A stretch of DNA of 64,000 bases from RBC074 sp964470555 (GCA_964470555.1 CAYYDG010000023.1:52284-116283), one strand, 5' to 3'; positions 18,401-31,100 are shown, counted from the first letter of the stretch. The notes: generated by a model from the letters alone, not told the origin. Numbers and translations are program-made.

Positions 18401-18520
18401 CTCACGACGCCTTTCGATAGTTTGCTCTGTTGGTTGGCCGTGCTCATCCAGTTCCCAATGCCGGGCAGGATAGACGTAGGGAGAGTTGAGAATAGGACGT
18501 TCAAAAAAGAGATTATTCAT
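15443..18520 (-). CDS. Type III Res-like DEAD/DEAH helicase with C-terminal PD-(D/E)xK nuclease
   Basis: An SF2 helicase fused to a nuclease: Walker A LATGAGKTTVMAMLIAW (175-191), DEAH in NILVINDEAHHCYREKP (306-322), motif V/VI region GWDANNVTHILGVRAFGTQLL then EQVIGRALRRQSY, and a C-terminal endonuclease with PDFIVLVDD (931-939) and LIVEIKGFRG (949-958), matching PD-(D/E)xK. The 1025-aa length and layout match type III restriction Res subunits of the long type. The first ATG (18520, MNNLFFERPILNSPYVYPARHW) was chosen; the longer frame starts at TTG and its first 35 residues are encoded by a palindromic repeat pair. First gene of the cluster, with a promoter at 18662-18690. It should cleave DNA when the paired methyltransferase has not modified the site. 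Confidence 0.85.
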   Translation of the reverse strand: MNNLFFERPILNSPYVYPARHWELDEHGQPTEQTIERRRESKYVTPIPKPKKQKTSARQGEIVFDEGAGISTEQQQYDPTPIINELRYYVDQWRALPNPADWQVTPETARLLQHWRHHQFSGIRPFFCQIEAAETAIWLTEVAPNLGARGKKFLDHLANANNDANPELMRLALKLATGAGKTTVMAMLIAWQTINAVRSPNSKRFTRGFLVVAPGLTIKDRLRVLQPNDPDSYYADRELVPNDLLEEVKKAKIVITNYHAFKLRERMELSKGGRSLLQGRGDALNTLETEGQMLQRVMPELMGLKNILVINDEAHHCYREKPRKTTDDADELKGEDKKEAEKNNEAARLWISGLETVNRKLGVTRVMDLSATPFFLRGAGYVEGTLFPWTMSDFSLMDAIECGIVKLPRVPVADNIPGADVPKFRNLWEHIRAKMPKKGKSKAGALDPLSLPVELQTALEALYGHYEKTFNLWQEAGISVPPCFIVVCNNTSTSKLVYDYISGFIRESEDGSGQLVNGRLPLFRNYDEYDNALPRPRTLLIDSEQLESGDALDDNFRKMAGPEIERFRREIIERTGDQRQGENLTDQQLLREVMNTVGKAGQLGESIRCVVSVSMLTEGWDANNVTHILGVRAFGTQLLCEQVIGRALRRQSYELNEDNLFNVEYADVLGIPFDFTAKPVIAPPQKPRETIQVKAVRPERDHLEIRFPRVAGYRVELPEERLTAEFNEDSILELTPELVGPSVTRNEGIIGQAVDLNLKHLGDMRQSTLLMHLTKRLVYNKWRTDGEDAPLNLFGQLKRIAKQWLDTCLVCKGGTYPAQLMYQELQDMACERITAGIVRAEIDKRPVKAVLDPYNPTGSTIHVKFNTSKPDRWQTDSQRCHLNWVILDSDWEAEFCRIVESHPKVRAYVKNQNLGLEVPYRYRSGAHKYLPDFIVLVDDGHGDEDLLHLIVEIKGFRGEDAKDKKTTMETYWIPGVNNLGTYGRWAFAEFTDVFQMEDDFAAKIEAEFDKMIEAATNSQENSESK

Positions 18521-18536
18521 GCCGTAACCGAAGAGT

Positions 18537-18621
18537 CCGACAAGCTGCCAGCTTGTCGGCGCTTTTGCGGACCAACGAATTGTTTTACGGGGAAGACCTC
18601 GACAAGCTGGCAGCTTGTCGG
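18537..18621. repeat. Inverted pair of palindromic elements in the leader of the res-like gene
   Basis: The same element as inside the methyltransferase gene: CCGACAAGCTG joined by one base to its reverse complement at 18537-18559, and the inverted version at 18600-18621. The pair lies between the predicted promoter and the ATG at 18520, so it would form one or two hairpins in the mRNA leader. Confidence 0.85.
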
Positions 18622-18661
18622 ACAATAAAAATACTTTGCAAGTAAGGGCAATCGCGGCGGG

Positions 18662-18690
18662 AAAATATGCCAGCAGGCACGAAGGGTCAA
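18662..18690 (-). promoter_or_regulatory. Predicted sigma-70 promoter of the restriction-like cluster
   Basis: Read on the minus strand: TTGACC (18690-18685), a 17-base spacer and TATTTT (18667-18662), giving a start near 18655 and a leader of about 135 bases that includes the palindromic pair. Confidence 0.5.
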
Positions 18691-18708
18691 GAAAAATTCT
18701 TTTTCTGT

Positions 18709-20112
18709 TTACAGGCTCAAACGCAAGTGGAATGACTTCGGACGCGTGAAGGCTTCAAAACCCAGCCGAGACAGCGTGCAGCCGCGTCCGGAATCTTTGA
18801 TCCCTACCCACGCCAGCGCCGGATCCAGGTAATCGCATCGGTTCATATAAAACGTGCCCGTTTCGATCTGATCACCAATTCGCAAGGCCGCGTCCACATC
18901 CGAAGTCCAAATCGAAGCCGTCAAGCCATATTTGCTGTCGTTCATCAGCCGTATGGCTTCTGCGTCGTCTTCGACCGGCATGATGCCTACGACCGGCGCA
19001 AAGGTTTCTTCCGTCATCACCAGCATCGAATGATTTACGTTGATCAAAATTTGCGGAGCCAGATAAGGCGTTCCGGCTTTGCTCATCGGGAACAGCGATT
19101 CGTCAATCAACGCCTTCGCGCCTTTGGCCAGAGCTTCGGCAATGTGGGCGCGCGCTTTGTCGGCGGCGTCGGTTCGCACCATTGGGCCAAGCGTGATGTC
19201 CGCTTCCAGTGGATTGCCGAGCCGATATTGTTTTGTCAGTTCAACCGCGCCTTCGACAAATTGATCAAACACATCCTGATGCACATAAATGCGTTCAACC
19301 GCGCAGCACGATTGGCCGGAGTTGAACATTGCGCCGTCCACCAGATTTTCAATCGCGGCTGCCAGGTTGGCATCGGGACGAACATACGCCGGGTCTTTGC
19401 CGCCAAGTTCCAGGCCCGTGGCGATAAACCGTTCGCTGGCGGCGCGCTGGACGGCATGGCCTCCGGCGACAGAGCCGGTGAAAGCAACAAAACCAATGCG
19501 ACGATCTTTGATGACTTCGGCGACCTGATCGTGATCAATGTGCAGGAATTGGAAGACACCTTCGGGCAAACCCGCCGCCATAAACGCTTCAAAGTAGCGT
19601 TCGGCGACCAGCGGAGTTTGCGGCGCGATTTTCAGCACGACGCTGTTGCCTGCCAGAATTGCCGGAACCACCGCATTGACCGAAGCCAGCCAAGGGTAAT
19701 TCCACGGAGCCAAGACCAACACTGTTCCAACTGGTTCGCGGCGAATGAAGCGCTGGAAGTTGTCTTTGGGTTCAATGGCGATGTCGGCCAGTTCGCGTTC
19801 GGCAATCTCGCACATGAAATTGATGCGCTCGTTGAATCCGCGGCGAAGCTCGAACGGGCTGTAGGCGATTGGACGCCCGATTTGCCAGGTCAATTCCTTG
19901 CCGATTTCGTCGGAGTTTTCCACCAACCAGTCTTTCATTTTCAGACAGAAGGCCGCGCGTTCGCTGATTGGCGTTTGCCGCCAAGCGATTTGCGCGGCGA
20001 CGGCTTTGGCCAGCGCGGTTTCGATTTGTTGTGAAGTTGCCAGTTCGCGTTCGGCATAAACCGAACCGTCAATCGGCGAGATTGTTTGTTGAATCGTGTT
20101 GTTACTTTCCAT
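18709..20112 (-). CDS. Aldehyde dehydrogenase family (NAD(P)+-dependent)
   Basis: Oxidises an aldehyde to the acid with NAD(P)+. Motifs: APWNYPWLASVNAVVPAILA, the cofactor loop FTGSVAGGHAVQ (211-222), the general base ELGGKDP (Glu 235) and the catalytic thiol FNSGQSCCAVER (Cys 269). The 467-aa length is normal. Start: the ATG at 20112 (MESNNTIQQTISPIDG) overlaps the end of the Tricorn-like gene by 11 bases, suggesting translational coupling; the ORF can be extended 11 codons upstream but that adds unlike sequence. The PIDGSVYAERELA start and short C-terminus resemble succinate-semialdehyde or lactaldehyde-type dehydrogenases, but the substrate cannot be fixed from sequence. Confidence 0.88.
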   Translation of the reverse strand: MESNNTIQQTISPIDGSVYAERELATSQQIETALAKAVAAQIAWRQTPISERAAFCLKMKDWLVENSDEIGKELTWQIGRPIAYSPFELRRGFNERINFMCEIAERELADIAIEPKDNFQRFIRREPVGTVLVLAPWNYPWLASVNAVVPAILAGNSVVLKIAPQTPLVAERYFEAFMAAGLPEGVFQFLHIDHDQVAEVIKDRRIGFVAFTGSVAGGHAVQRAASERFIATGLELGGKDPAYVRPDANLAAAIENLVDGAMFNSGQSCCAVERIYVHQDVFDQFVEGAVELTKQYRLGNPLEADITLGPMVRTDAADKARAHIAEALAKGAKALIDESLFPMSKAGTPYLAPQILINVNHSMLVMTEETFAPVVGIMPVEDDAEAIRLMNDSKYGLTASIWTSDVDAALRIGDQIETGTFYMNRCDYLDPALAWVGIKDSGRGCTLSRLGFEAFTRPKSFHLRLSL

Positions 20113-23100
20113 TACTTGCTGCTTTTTCCTTCTTGTTAGTGTCAATCTGTTTCAGCAATTCCTTGACTGCCGCATCAAGCTGACTGTCGCGTTCGGTGTA
20201 GCTTTCGCCGATTGGCCGGGTCACAGGCACATCCACCGGGCGCGGATTCAGTTCCATCGTCTGGCCTGTGTTGTCCTGCACGCGGACGCGCGGCATGCGG
20301 AATCCTGTGCCGTCCAATAACTGCAAATTCCAGGTGTAAATGATCCAGCCGGAGGTTGGTTCGCCTACGACTTTGCCGAGTTTCAACGTGCGATAACCTT
20401 CGGTGAAATCTTCGGCGTCTGACAGCGAGTGTTGATTCGTGACCAGAATCGTCGGCGATTCCAGCGAACGTTGGCCAAGATAGCTGCGCGCCGGAGCCGA
20501 CGGCATGCCGCGTTGCGTCATTGTCAGATAGCCGCGTCGCGCCAGCACGTCAATCGCGTAAACGTTGACGAACCCGCCGTTGTTATTGCGCACGTCAACT
20601 ACAACGCCTTCGCGCGCGTGGTTGTCGTCGTCGAGGTCAGTGTACAACTGCGCCAGCGATTGCGCGGACATATCAGGCATGTGAACGTAACCAAGCCGCC
20701 CGTTACTGACCTTGGCGACATAAGCGCGGCAATCTTCAACCCATTGACGATAGAGCAAAGCTTTTTCGGCGCCGGTCGTCACAGGGCGAATGGCGACTTC
20801 GCGCGGCGAAGAGCCGTCGGCAGAAGATGAAATCGTCAGCGCTACGCGGCGGTTGGTTTTGTGTTGCAGCAATTCGTCCAGATTGGTTTGCGCGTTGATG
20901 CGCGCGCCGTCCACTGTCAACAGGTAATCGCCGACTTTGACGCCGCCAGCCACCGCAGCCGGGCTGAGCGTGATGATTTCGGTGATTTTCAATCGCCCGT
21001 TGGTTTCGTATTCGTTGCGGTCGAATCGCAAACCGAGTTTGCCGACCGGAGCAGCCCCGCCTGTCTGATTTCCACCGCCGAAAGGAGCGGACGCGCCCAG
21101 ATGCGAAGCGTTCAATTCGCCGACCATCAAATTCAACAAGCGGCGCATTTCGTCGGGCGTGCGCGCTCCAGCGATGCGCGGTTCGTATTCGGCACGGACG
21201 GCGTCCCAATTCGCGCCATGGAATTTATCGTCGTAAAAATGATCGCGCTGCAAAGCCCAGGCTTGTCGGAAAACTTCCAGTTTCTGTTGATGAAAATCCA
21301 CGTCCAGTTCAGCGGTAACCGCCAACGCGCGCGGCTGTCTGGTATCAACGTTGATGACGCTGATGCGGCCTTGTTCAAGGAAATACACTTCGCGGCCATC
21401 AGGCGAAAACTGTGCGTCGCCTTTGAATCCGGGTGTCGAAGTCAGTTGCCGCGCGACAGGCGGAGTTCGAGCAAGTTCATCCAGCGACCAGGTGTACAGA
21501 TTTGTCTGACCGGCGGCGCTGGCCGCCATCAACAGCGTTTTGCCGTCCGGGCTGATGGTCAGCGAATTGACGTCCACGCCCACAGGCAACAGACTCAATC
21601 GCCCGCGAATGCCTTCAAAGACAATTTCAACCGGTTTGACAGCGTTTCTGCCCGTTGCCGTCGGCGCAGGTTCAGCAGGTTGTTGAGCCGGTTGCTGTGG
21701 TTGCGCTGATGGATTTTGCGGACGGCCTGGAATGCGCGGTGGTTCTTCGCGGAAAAGATCGCGGAACTGGTCTTCGCGGAATTTCGGCGTGCGCGGAATC
21801 AAATCCACGCGGGCGATCTGGCCGCTTTCGGTTCGCATGACGGTTTGAAACAGCAGCGAAGTTCCGTCCGGATGCCAGGAAATCGAACTGCCGGACACAG
21901 ACGCCAGCGAACTGATTTGTTTGGCTTCGCCGCCTGAAGCCTGCACAGCGTAAATGTTGCGAAACGATTTGGCGCTGACCGCCGAAAACGCCAGCCATTT
22001 GCTGTCGGGCGACCAGGCGAAGGAACGATTGTTCAAAAACGGCGGACGTTCCATTGTGGCGTCGGCCAGTTTGCGCTCCTGTTTGGATTCGGTTTCGTAA
22101 ACGCGAAGCTCTTTGCCGTCGCGGACGAAGGCGATCAATTTACCGTCGGGCGAAAAACGAGGCGCAGCGTCGGCTCCTGCGCCATTGGTCAATTGCGTTT
22201 CGCTGTTGGCCGTGAAGTCATACAAAAACAGATGCGGCGTGCCATCGCGTTCCGAAACGTAGGCAATGCGTTTGCTGTCCGGCGACCAGGCGACGTCGCT
22301 TTCCGCCGCGACTGTGCGCGTGACGCGCACGGCGTCGCCGCCGTCTCTTGAAGACGCTGCAAAGATTTCGCCGCGCGCGACAAACGCGACTTTTCGGCCA
22401 TCGGGCGAAAGCGCCAAATCCTGAAAACCATTGGTCAATGTCAGACGTTCGATGCTGGGACCAGTCGGTGCGCCTCGACGCGTGATGGGTACTTCTGTGG
22501 CCTGGCCGTTTGCCGTGTCGAATTTCCATAAGCCGAAATTGCGTTCGAAGACAATGGTCTTGCCGTCGTAACTGATTGTCGGCCACAGCACGCGCCCGCT
22601 GGTGAATTTGGTCAGTTGTTTGGCCTGCCCGCCGATTTGTTTCGACCAAAGGTTTTGCGCGCCGCTGCGGTCGGACATGAAAAACAGCGTGCGGCCATCG
22701 GCGCTCCACATCGGCCACTGGCTTTTCGCGCCGCGTTCGACGATCTGTTCGTACTTGCCGCCATCGTGCAACAGCCAAAGCTCCGATTCGTCCAGATGAC
22801 TGTGGCCTTTGCGCCACCATTGACCTGCGCTGTTGCCGCGCGCGGCAAAGGCCAAAGTTTTTCCGTCCGGCGACGGAGCAGAGAAAAATTCGCTGGTGTA
22901 CCGATCCGCCGTCACTTGCATCGGTGTGCCGCCTTCGCTGTTGATGCGGAACACATCGTTCATGCCAGCGATGTCCTTGCTTGAAGAGGTGAAGTAAATC
23001 CATTTGCCATCGCGCGACCAACCATCGAGCTGGTCGTTACTGTCGTCGAACGTCAGCCGCCGCAAATCGCCCGTCGCCAAAGTCAAAATATAAATGTCGC

Positions 23101-23377
23101 CGCCGCCTGTGCGGTTGGAAATAAATGCCAGCCGTTTGCCGTCGGGAGAATACTGCGGGCGCGATTCGTTGGCCGGATGAGCGACGAGCAACCGCGCTTC
23201 GCCGCCACTGGCTGGAACCGTCCAAATGTCGCCGCCGGAAACAAATGCGATTTCCGTGCGGTCAGGCGAAATTGCCGGTTCAGTGAAATACGGCAACGCT
23301 TCTTTGGACGCCTGGCCAAAAGCAACGAACGATAACAGAGACAACAACACAACAATTCTGACGCGCGACTTTGTCAT
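20102..23377 (-). CDS. Tricorn-like secreted S41 protease with beta-propeller and PDZ
   Basis: A signal peptide (MTKSRVRIVVLLSLLSFVAF, cleaved near GQA) is followed by a TolB/WD40-like propeller of repeated 'SPDGK...IAFVS' blades (about 30-620), a Pro/Gln-rich linker (about 555-580), a PDZ domain (about 800-880, GVKVGDYLLTVDGARI) and an S41 peptidase core. Key S41 features are VVDVRNNNGGFVN and TNQHSLSDAEDFTEGYR, whose SDAE carries the likely nucleophile Ser. The layout is that of Tricorn protease homologues, which degrade peptides; here it is periplasmic or extracellular. The start was set at the ATG at 23377, preceded by AAAGAGG; the longer frame would run through the upstream operator palindrome. 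Upstream member of a pair with the aldehyde dehydrogenase gene. Confidence 0.87.
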   Translation of the reverse strand: MTKSRVRIVVLLSLLSFVAFGQASKEALPYFTEPAISPDRTEIAFVSGGDIWTVPASGGEARLLVAHPANESRPQYSPDGKRLAFISNRTGGGDIYILTLATGDLRRLTFDDSNDQLDGWSRDGKWIYFTSSSKDIAGMNDVFRINSEGGTPMQVTADRYTSEFFSAPSPDGKTLAFAARGNSAGQWWRKGHSHLDESELWLLHDGGKYEQIVERGAKSQWPMWSADGRTLFFMSDRSGAQNLWSKQIGGQAKQLTKFTSGRVLWPTISYDGKTIVFERNFGLWKFDTANGQATEVPITRRGAPTGPSIERLTLTNGFQDLALSPDGRKVAFVARGEIFAASSRDGGDAVRVTRTVAAESDVAWSPDSKRIAYVSERDGTPHLFLYDFTANSETQLTNGAGADAAPRFSPDGKLIAFVRDGKELRVYETESKQERKLADATMERPPFLNNRSFAWSPDSKWLAFSAVSAKSFRNIYAVQASGGEAKQISSLASVSGSSISWHPDGTSLLFQTVMRTESGQIARVDLIPRTPKFREDQFRDLFREEPPRIPGRPQNPSAQPQQPAQQPAEPAPTATGRNAVKPVEIVFEGIRGRLSLLPVGVDVNSLTISPDGKTLLMAASAAGQTNLYTWSLDELARTPPVARQLTSTPGFKGDAQFSPDGREVYFLEQGRISVINVDTRQPRALAVTAELDVDFHQQKLEVFRQAWALQRDHFYDDKFHGANWDAVRAEYEPRIAGARTPDEMRRLLNLMVGELNASHLGASAPFGGGNQTGGAAPVGKLGLRFDRNEYETNGRLKITEIITLSPAAVAGGVKVGDYLLTVDGARINAQTNLDELLQHKTNRRVALTISSSADGSSPREVAIRPVTTGAEKALLYRQWVEDCRAYVAKVSNGRLGYVHMPDMSAQSLAQLYTDLDDDNHAREGVVVDVRNNNGGFVNVYAIDVLARRGYLTMTQRGMPSAPARSYLGQRSLESPTILVTNQHSLSDAEDFTEGYRTLKLGKVVGEPTSGWIIYTWNLQLLDGTGFRMPRVRVQDNTGQTMELNPRPVDVPVTRPIGESYTERDSQLDAAVKELLKQIDTNKKEKAASNGK

Positions 23378-23417
23378 AAGAACCTCTTTCGAATTGGTAA
23401 GTCTGGAAACAAGCAAA

Positions 23418-23461
23418 CTCACTGCTGAGCAAATTTGCTCAGCAGTGAGCAACTTTGCACA
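23418..23461. promoter_or_regulatory. Tandem dyad operator/enhancer between protease and PFOR genes
   Basis: A perfect 32-base palindrome spans 23418-23449 and is centred on TGAGCAAATTTGCTCA (23426-23441). A second, near-identical dyad TGAGCAACTTTGCACA (23446-23461) follows 20 bp on, two helical turns away. Relative to the sigma-54 element at 23493-23508 the centres fall near -85 and -65, the place of activator-binding sites. It also lies 41-72 bp upstream of the protease ATG and could repress that gene. Confidence 0.7.
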
Positions 23462-23492
23462 CCACGATTACGGTAAATACTTGATATTGCGT

Positions 23493-23508
23493 TGGCATAA
23501 TCCTTGCT
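23493..23508 (+). promoter_or_regulatory. Sigma-54 (-24/-12) promoter of the PFOR operon
   Basis: TGGCATA-ATCC-TTGCT matches the consensus TGGCACG-N4-TTGCW with exact GG-to-GC spacing. The start would be near 23519, leaving a leader of about 40 bases with an AGAGGAGGA ribosome site before the GTG. No sigma-70 pair with good spacing was found in the same interval. Confidence 0.65.
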
Positions 23509-23559
23509 GCCCATCATCGTAATGAACTGACGCTGTCCGAACAAGAGGAGGAATCCGCC

Positions 23560-27113
<3,554 letters not shown>

Positions 27114-27117
<4 letters not shown>

Positions 27118-28115
27118 GTTTGCAGACCAATTATCTGGGGATGACGTTGCGCACGCCATTGGTGGTGTCGGCTTCGCCGCTGTCGCAGAATCTGGACAAC
27201 ATCAAACGCATGGCCGAAGCGGGCGCGTCCGCCGTCGTGTTGTATTCGCTGTTTGAAGAGCAGTTGATGCTGGAACGGTATGAATTGCATCACCATCTGA
27301 CGCACGGCGCGGACAGTTTTGCCGAAGCGCTGAGCTTTTTTCCCGAACCGGAGTTTTTGCATTTCGGGTTGGACGCGTATCTGGAACACATTCGTCGCGC
27401 CAAACAAGCGGTGGACATTCCGATCATCGCCAGTTTGAACGGCACGCACGTGGGACGCTGGACGGAATCCGCCAAACGTATTGCCGAAGCAGGCGCGGAT
27501 GCGTTGGAACTGAACATTTATTCAATTCCGACAGACGCGGAACTGACGGGCGCTGAGGTCGAGCAAAATTATCTGGACATTGTCGCCGCGGTGAAAGAAG
27601 CGGTGGAAATTCCGGTGGCCGTAAAGCTGGGGCCGTTTTTCAGCAGCTTCGCCAACATGGCCAAACGGCTGGACGATGCAGGCGCGGATGCGTTGGTGTT
27701 GTTCAATCGTTTTTATCAACCGGATTTCGATTTGGAAGCATTGGAAGTGCGGACGAATGTCCTGTTCAGCCGTTCGTCTTCCATTCGGTTGCCGCTGCGT
27801 TGGATTGCAATTCTTTACGGGAAGATTCGGGCGCAACTGGCTGCCACCAGTGGCGTGCATTCGGCGATTGATGCGTTGAAACTGCTGATGGCCGGAGCGA
27901 ATGTGACGATGTTGTGTTCGGTGCTGTACGAACGCGGATTGCCGCAAATCGGATTGATCGAACGCGCGATGGTGGAATGGATGGACAAGCACGAATACGT
28001 TTCGGTCGCGCAGATGCGCGGCAGCTTGAGCCAATTGCATTGCCCTGATCCGACGGCTTACGAACGCGCGCTGTACGTGCAGGCGGTTCATACTTTCAAA
28101 CCGCAAACGCTCTGA
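27114..28115 (+). CDS. Dihydroorotate dehydrogenase-like flavoprotein
   Basis: A TIM-barrel FMN protein of 333 aa related to class 1 dihydroorotate dehydrogenase, with the start LQTNYLGMTLRTPLVVSASP, a phosphate-binding motif IAEAGADALELNIY and KLGPFFSSFANMAKRLDDAG. The family is often found beside nifJ-type PFOR genes and called dihydroorotate-dehydrogenase-like; it need not make orotate. The ATG overlaps the PFOR stop (ATGA), a sign of coupled translation. It may transfer electrons to or from the same ferredoxin pool; that is inference. No pyrimidine genes are nearby. It ends before a bidirectional terminator. Confidence 0.85.
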
Positions 28116-28132
28116 AGAGTCGCTCAATAAAG

Positions 28133-28173
28133 CGGCAGGAAGAAGTCAGCGAAACCTCTTCCTGCCGTCTTTC
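28133..28173. terminator. Bidirectional intrinsic terminator
   Basis: An 11-bp perfect stem (CGGCAGGAAGA and its complement) with a 13-base loop spans 28133-28167, followed by TCTTTC on the plus strand and CTTTATT on the minus strand. It sits between convergent genes and could end both transcripts. Confidence 0.8.
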
Positions 28174-28177
28174 ACAC

Positions 28178-31100
28178 CTACTTGATGGTGACGGTAACGG
28201 TGTTGGCGGTTTTGCCATCCACAGTCAGCACCACGTCAACGGTTCCTTTCCCAATCAAACTGCGATCAAGTAGCAAGTTGGCTTGATCGAGGCCTATCTG
28301 TCCCGGAGTCGCTCCGATGAAAAAGATCGGGGCATTGACTCCGCCGATTGTGGCGCGCGCGTTCGACACATCGGTCAATCCGCGCAATCCGGTTCCGAAG
28401 GGAATCAGCAGCACGATGTCGCCTGCCGGTCCCAGGTCAATAGGCCCAGCAGCAGATTCGTACGAATCCACTCCGGCGGCGTTGCGGCGAAAAACAACGG
28501 CAGCGGCCAGTCCGGTTCCGCTGGAATTGGCGCTGAACAAACTCGGCGCGACATTGGAAACCATCACCGAGCCGATGACCACTTCTCCATTTGGATTGGT
28601 GACCGTCACCGTTGCCAAGCCCGCAGCCGTTCCGCTGGGAATCTGGTAATTGACCTGATCCGGCGAAACGAAAAACAGCGGAGCCAGCCGTTCGACGTTC
28701 AGATTATCGCGTACCTTGACCGTCGTGCCGCCCAGCGAATTCGGCAGCGGCAAACTGGACGCCACGGCAAGAGACGAAGCCAGACCGGAGCCGAATCCAG
28801 CGACGATTTCTTCCGGCGCGACGCCTGCCGTTTGCGAAAAGCTGGCGGCGGAAACTGTCGCTATGGTTCGCAACCCGTCCGCCGACCGTGTGCGCCGCAC
28901 GCGACTGGTGGAGTCGGAAAAGAACAAATTGCCCGCTGAATCCACAACCACGCCAACAGGCAAAGTCAGATTCGTTCCACTCGGCGCAGTGCCGTCACCA
29001 TTGAAACCGAAGCCTCCTGTTCCAGCGACTGTCGAAATGACGCCAGTGTTAGCGGTGATTTTGCGAATGCGATTGTTGTTGCGGTCGGCAAAAAACAGAT
29101 TGCCCGAAACATCAACCGTCAGAAAACACGTGAACGACAAACTGATTTGAGCATTGACCGATGGTCCTCCATCGCCGCTGAAGCCAGCGATGCCGGTTCC
29201 GGCGATGGTCGTAATTTTCTTGTCGAAAGCATTGACCTTGCGAATGCGGTTGTTGCCTTGATCGGCGATGTAAATGTTTCCTGCCGCGTCCACCGCCACG
29301 CCTGTTGGCAATGCCAGATCGGCTTCAATCGCCGATCCGCCATCGCCTGAAAATCCGAACAATCCGGTTCCTGCCACTGTGCTGATTTTGCCGTCGGCAA
29401 TGGTGACTTTGCGAATGCGATTGTTGTTGCGGTCGGCAATGTACAAATTGCCGTCTTTGTCCGCCGCCAGGCCTTGCGGGCCGGCCAGTTCAGCGTCTTT
29501 GGCCAAAATGCCGTCGCCGTTGTATGCGCCAAATCCGACGCCGGTTCCCGCAACCGTTGTAATGACGCCGTCCGGCGCAACTTTGCGAACGCGATGCGTA
29601 TTGCTGTCGCTGATGTAAACATTGCCTGCGGCGTCAATCGCCACGCCGCTCGGCAAATTGAACGTCGCGTCTTTGGCCTGGCCGCCATCGCCGCCCGAAC
29701 CGACTTCGCCAGTTCCGGCAAAAGCCGTGATGACGCCATTCGGGGAGACTTTGCGAACGCGGCGGTTGACGGTATCCGCAAAAATCACATTTCCCATCGA
29801 ATCCACCGCCAGACCGCGAGGCAGCCAGATTGCAGCGGCTGTCGCTGCGCCTCCGTCGGCGCTGTTGGCAGCCGCGCCAGTTCCGGCAATCGTCACCACC
29901 ACTTGCGGAGTCTGGTAATTCACCGTCGTTACTGCCGAACCTGCGTTGCCGCTGGCGTCCCACGCCGTGACAGTGATGTTGTTGACGCCCGGCAACAAGG
30001 TCACCGACGGAATCGTCCAGGTCGCTGTGCCGATGGCTGTGCCGCCGCCGCCGCGGTCATTGCTCCAACGAACCAGCGTGACCGAGCCGTTGTCATTGGC
30101 GGTTCCGCTCAATGCGATTGGGTTTGCAGGCAGCAAGGTAGAAGGAATCGTCGGAGTGAAAGCCACTGTTGGCGCAATGGTGTCGCCGCTGAGAGCGTTG
30201 ACGATGCGGCGAATCAGAAAATTGTCTCGGTCGGAGAAAAAGACATTGCCCGCCGCGTCCAGCGTAATACCGGTCGGTTGGTTCAATCGCGCCAGCGTGG
30301 TGGACGAACCATCGGGCGAAAACCCCGCGTTGCCTCCGGCCAATGTGGCGATGGCGCCGCTGCTGACGGTCACTTTGCGAATGCGCGAATTGCCGCGATC
30401 CACAATGTAAACGTTGCCCGCCGCGTCCAGCGCGATGGATTGCGGATTGTTCAATGCCGCCGCCGTCGCCAGTATGTTGTCGCCGTTGTACGTCGTATTG
30501 CCGTTTCCGGCAATCGTGTTGATGACGCCGTCGGTTGTGACTTTGCGAATGCGGTTGTTGCCCGCAGCGCAAATGTAAATGTTGCCTGCGTCGTCCACCG
30601 CCACATCCGTCGGCGAAGACAAATTGGCCGCGGTCGCAAGGCCGCCGTCGCCGCTGAAGCCTATTGCGCCGGTTCCGGCGACGGTAGAAATCGTTCCGCC
30701 GTTGGCGGCGATTTTGCGAATGCGATGGTTGCCGAAATCGGCGATGAAGATGTTGTTGTCTTTGTCCGCAAAGACGTTTTCCGGCGAGTTGACGCGCGCG
30801 TTGGTGGCGGCTCCGCCGTCGCCGTTGAATCCCGTTTCGCCGGTTCCGGCAATGGTGGCGATGACGCCTGTCGCTGCGTTGACTCGTCGAATGCGTTGAT
30901 TGCCGCTGTCGGCGATCAACAAATTACCGTTTCGATCCAGCGCCACGCCGAGCGGATTGTTCAATTGCGCTGAAGTGGCCGGGCCGTTGTCGCCGCTGAA
31001 CCCGGCAACGCCATTACCCGCAACCGTAGTGATGATGCCTGTTGGCGACACGCGACGAACGCGATGATTATTCAAGTCGGCGAAATACAAATTGCCTGCG

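Noticed and set aside
8026..18520. Canonical DISARM or BREX assignment
   Set aside because: No drmA/B/C, pglZ, brxC or brxL homologue is present; only the SNF2 protein and the methylase are shared in type.
18521..18625. Extended N-terminus of the Res-like protein
   Set aside because: The frame starts at TTG and is made wholly of the palindromic repeat pair; the first ATG at 18520 gives a family-like N-terminus.
23473..23501. Sigma-70 promoter ending in CATAAT upstream of the pyruvate oxidoreductase gene
   Set aside because: No acceptable -35 at 16-18 bases; the sigma-54 match in the same place is better.
29474..30973. 499-codon plus-strand frame opposite the NHL repeats
   Set aside because: Arises from the repeated coding sequence on the other strand; the product mirrors that periodicity.
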